Below, piece by piece: positions 62,052 to 64,000 of a DNA stretch of 64,000 nt. A program made the position numbers and the translations under genes. The DNA is from Mycolicibacterium sp. HK-90 (GTDB lineage Bacteria; Actinomycetota; Actinomycetes; Mycobacteriales; Mycobacteriaceae), in contig NZ_CP129613.1 in assembly GCF_030486405.1 (NCBI RefSeq), positions 4,898,001 through 4,962,000 of the forward strand, given 5' to 3'. The notes below the pieces were generated by a model that ran no database searches, had not been told where the DNA came from, and worked only from the letters and a program-made list of their open reading frames with translations. Numbering within the stretch: position 1 is the first letter of the stretch; every line of letters starts with the position of its first letter.

Positions 62052-63422
62052 CTATCGACCGGCCGGGATCGCCGGTGTGAGATCACCGCGCAGATCGGCG
62101 GCGATCACCCGCGCCGCAGCGTTCTGCCAGTTGTGCAGGGAACGCTGGGGCACCTCGGTGACGAACCACTGCCAGGCCTGCCGCGCAACCGGGTCGAGGC
62201 CGGCGGCGGTGGCGTTCTGGGCGTAGGCACGGACCCCGACGACATATGGGAAGTACAGCGAGTTGTAGTGGCGCCACTGCTCGGTGGTGCCGAAGTCGCC
62301 GCCGTCGCGGGGCTTGAGCGCCGCGATGCGGTCGGCCAGCAGTGCCTTGAGTTCGTTGGCCCGTTCCAGCGGCTGATCCGGCGCGCCACGCTCGGCCAGC
62401 CGGGCGTCGATGGCCGGCAGCGCGGTCAGCGGACTGGCGACCAGCTTGGACAGATCGCCGTAATGGCCGAGTGCGCGCCGGGTGAGCCGGGCGAAGGCGT
62501 CGTCGTCGATGCCACCCAGCGGGTGTCCCGATCGCAGCGGCAGCGCGGCCTCGGTCTGGCGCAGTGCCTCACGGTCGGCCCGCAGGTCCGGTGACCTGGA
62601 GAAGGCCAGCCGGTCGAACAGCCCGGCCAGCGGATCGGCCAGCACCTCAACGGCCACGGCGACCGCCAGACTGGTGAACAACAGGATCGTCATCACGGTG
62701 TGGCCGGTGCCGGAGTCCAGCACGACCATCCCGACCAGCGCCTGGGCCGCGAACGGAACCGCGATCACCAGGGTGCCGATGATCGAGCGGCGCATGTCCA
62801 CCCGCAATGCCTGGCCTTCGTCGAAGGCGTCCCAGATCGCGACCGCCACCCCGAGCAGCGCGACGTCGAACCCGGTGGAGGCCAGTGCCAGCCAGCTCGG
62901 CACCAACCCGAGCGGGATCACCAGGATCACGTTGCCGAGGGCGAAGAACAACGTCGCGACGATGATGAAACCCACGACCGATCGGGGTTTCGCACCGCCC
63001 AGGACGGCCTTGATCATGGCGCCGAGCGCGGACAGCGAGATCACCGCGAACATCACCCAGTGCCCGGTGCGCAGCGGCCCGTCGACGCTGCCGGCCAGGC
63101 CGGCTCCGGCCAGCGCCAGGACGGCCACGGCGAAAATGGCCGCGACCTCGCCGACGCGGGATCGGAACGTGTCGGACGGCCGCGCCAGCTCGACCATCAC
63201 CGCGAACCAGGCGATGCCCGGCACGGCCACCAGATAGATCTCGACGCGGCTGAGCAGCTCCGAGCCGGTGACCACTCGCACCGCGTCGAGGGCGACGACG
63301 AGCGCGAAACTGGTCAGCCCGATCGCGGCAAGGACCAGAACGGGCTTACGCGGGTCGCGGGCGAGCAGGTACAGACCCAGCCACCAGCTGAGGGTGAAGA
63401 CCACCGCCGACAGCGCAGCCAT
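62052..63422 (-). CDS. Polytopic membrane protein with cytoplasmic C-terminal domain
   Basis: A 456-residue protein whose first 275 residues contain eight or nine hydrophobic helices (beginning LSAVVFTLSWWLGLYLLARDP) and whose last 180 residues are soluble and helical (ALGHYGDLSKLVASPLTALPAIDARLAERG; FGTTEQWRHYNSLYFPYVVGVRAYAQNATAAGLD; WFVTEVPQRSLHNWQNAAARVIAADL). The N-terminal half resembles the histidine-kinase-type N-terminal 7TM region, but no kinase motifs follow. It starts 16 bp after the prenyltransferase gene ends and is probably in the same unit. Function unknown; a sensor or scaffold is conceivable. Confidence 0.65.
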   Translation of the reverse strand: MAALSAVVFTLSWWLGLYLLARDPRKPVLVLAAIGLTSFALVVALDAVRVVTGSELLSRVEIYLVAVPGIAWFAVMVELARPSDTFRSRVGEVAAIFAVAVLALAGAGLAGSVDGPLRTGHWVMFAVISLSALGAMIKAVLGGAKPRSVVGFIIVATLFFALGNVILVIPLGLVPSWLALASTGFDVALLGVAVAIWDAFDEGQALRVDMRRSIIGTLVIAVPFAAQALVGMVVLDSGTGHTVMTILLFTSLAVAVAVEVLADPLAGLFDRLAFSRSPDLRADREALRQTEAALPLRSGHPLGGIDDDAFARLTRRALGHYGDLSKLVASPLTALPAIDARLAERGAPDQPLERANELKALLADRIAALKPRDGGDFGTTEQWRHYNSLYFPYVVGVRAYAQNATAAGLDPVARQAWQWFVTEVPQRSLHNWQNAAARVIAADLRGDLTPAIPAGR

Positions 63423-63437
63423 AGGTTCAGTTTGGCA

Positions 63438-64000
63438 CTACTTGCCGAAGCGACGGTGCCGGGCCGTGTAATCGCGCAGCGCGCGCAGGAAGTCGACACG
63501 GCGGAACGCCGGCCAGTACGCCTCGGTGAACCACATCTCCGAATAGGCGCTCTGCCACAACAGGAATCCGGACAGGCGTTGCTCCCCCGAGGTACGGATG
63601 ACGAGGTCGGGGTCGGGTTGGCCTGAGGTGTAGAGGTTCTCCGAGATCCCGTCGACGGTGACCGCTTCGACGAGTTGCTCGGCGGTGGCTCCGTTGGCCA
63701 GTTCCTTGGACAACAGCGAGCGCACGGCGTCGACGATCTCCTGACGTCCGCCGTAGGCGACCGCCACATTCACATGGAACGAACCGGGCGCGTTCGATGC
63801 TGTGCTTTCTACGGCCTCGCGCAGCCGCCGGGCCGGCTCCTCCCCCAACAACTCCAGGTCGCCGACGGTGCGCACAGTCCAGGTGTTCGACGGCGCGCAG
63901 ATCTCCTCGACCACATCGGTGATGATCTCGAGCAGGGCGGCCAGCTCTTCGGGATCGCGTTGCAGGTTCTCGGTGGAGAGCAGGTACACCGTCGTCATCT
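63438..64000 (-). CDS. cis-Prenyltransferase (Rv1086-like), 5'-truncated by window edge
   Basis: The C-terminal 187 residues of an undecaprenyl-diphosphate-synthase-family enzyme; the N-terminal catalytic Asp and P-loop region are outside the window. Visible motifs are VYLLSTENLQRD, VNVAVAYGGRQEIVDAVRSL and the conserved PDLVIRTSGEQRLSGFLLWQSAYSEMWF, followed by YWPAFRRVDFLRALRDYTARHRRFGK. By context with the coaA/glyA region it corresponds to Rv1086, the short-chain Z,E-farnesyl diphosphate synthase that supplies decaprenyl phosphate synthesis, rather than to the long-chain UppS. Confidence 0.9.
   Translation of the reverse strand, partial: MTTVYLLSTENLQRDPEELAALLEIITDVVEEICAPSNTWTVRTVGDLELLGEEPARRLREAVESTASNAPGSFHVNVAVAYGGRQEIVDAVRSLLSKELANGATAEQLVEAVTVDGISENLYTSGQPDPDLVIRTSGEQRLSGFLLWQSAYSEMWFTEAYWPAFRRVDFLRALRDYTARHRRFGK

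Noticed and set aside
60282..62594. A 770-codon plus-strand frame over the hypothetical and membrane-protein genes
   Set aside because: Antisense to genes with good ribosome sites and membrane-helix patterns; its translation is Gly/Arg/His-rich without any domain.

Overview
The window comes from a rapidly growing mycobacterium (Mycolicibacterium type). Coding GC is very high, many transcripts look leaderless, and a long stretch has the gene order of the M. tuberculosis Rv1086-Rv1112 segment: Z-prenyl synthase (partial), coaA, glyA, desA2, phoH2, polysaccharide deacetylase, fum, glpX, DUF4245 protein, AI-2E-type permease, 3-beta-HSD, xseB, xseA, lipid-droplet protein, ispH, DUF6542 protein and ychF. 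The devR/devS block beside fum is, as I recall, also where M. smegmatis carries it. Locus comparisons are from memory, not from a search.

Layout. 1-8.7 kb: TetR regulators, a WS/DGAT-like acyltransferase, two alpha/beta hydrolases, a pair of Mce-associated membrane proteins, and a 970-residue fusion of a small-molecule kinase with a class III PLP enzyme. 8.6-17.8 kb: a purely regulatory block on the minus strand, three giant LuxR-type ATPases (LAL/MalT type) plus an ECF sigma factor with a cut-down C-terminal domain, divergent from a flavoprotein. 17.9-24.3 kb: mixed small genes, a lower-GC HEPN-like protein, a DUF1801 remnant, a glyoxalase-fold protein and inverted-repeat elements, ending in duplicated copies of the ychF 3' end. 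24.3-30.9 kb: conserved ychF/ispH/xseAB/3-beta-HSD core. 30.9-42.7 kb: accessory region with a TDT transporter, two tandem sulfatases with a HAD phosphatase and their likely formylglycine-generating activator, a TetR/P450 pair, and an epimerase-SDR-SDR operon behind a KstR-type operator. 42.7-48 kb: permease, dienelactone hydrolase, DUF4245 protein, glpX, fum. 48-52.5 kb: a complete DosR dormancy block (nitroreductase, universal stress protein, DevR, PPOx-fold protein, DevS with the heme histidine) with two DosR-box-like sites. 52.5-64 kb: deacetylase, phoAT-phoH2 toxin-antitoxin/helicase, desA2, a divergent serine hydroxymethyltransferase, a repeat-containing secreted protein, a DUF885 peptidase, coaA, membrane proteins and a truncated cis-prenyltransferase.

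How it works together. Two perfect matches to the KstR consensus sit in front of 3-beta-HSD and the epimerase/SDR operon, which suggests sterol-linked control. DosR-like boxes would autoregulate the dormancy block. The FGE-like gene would activate both sulfatases. The least explained parts are the sigma/LAL operon and the inverted-repeat plus ychF-tail duplications.
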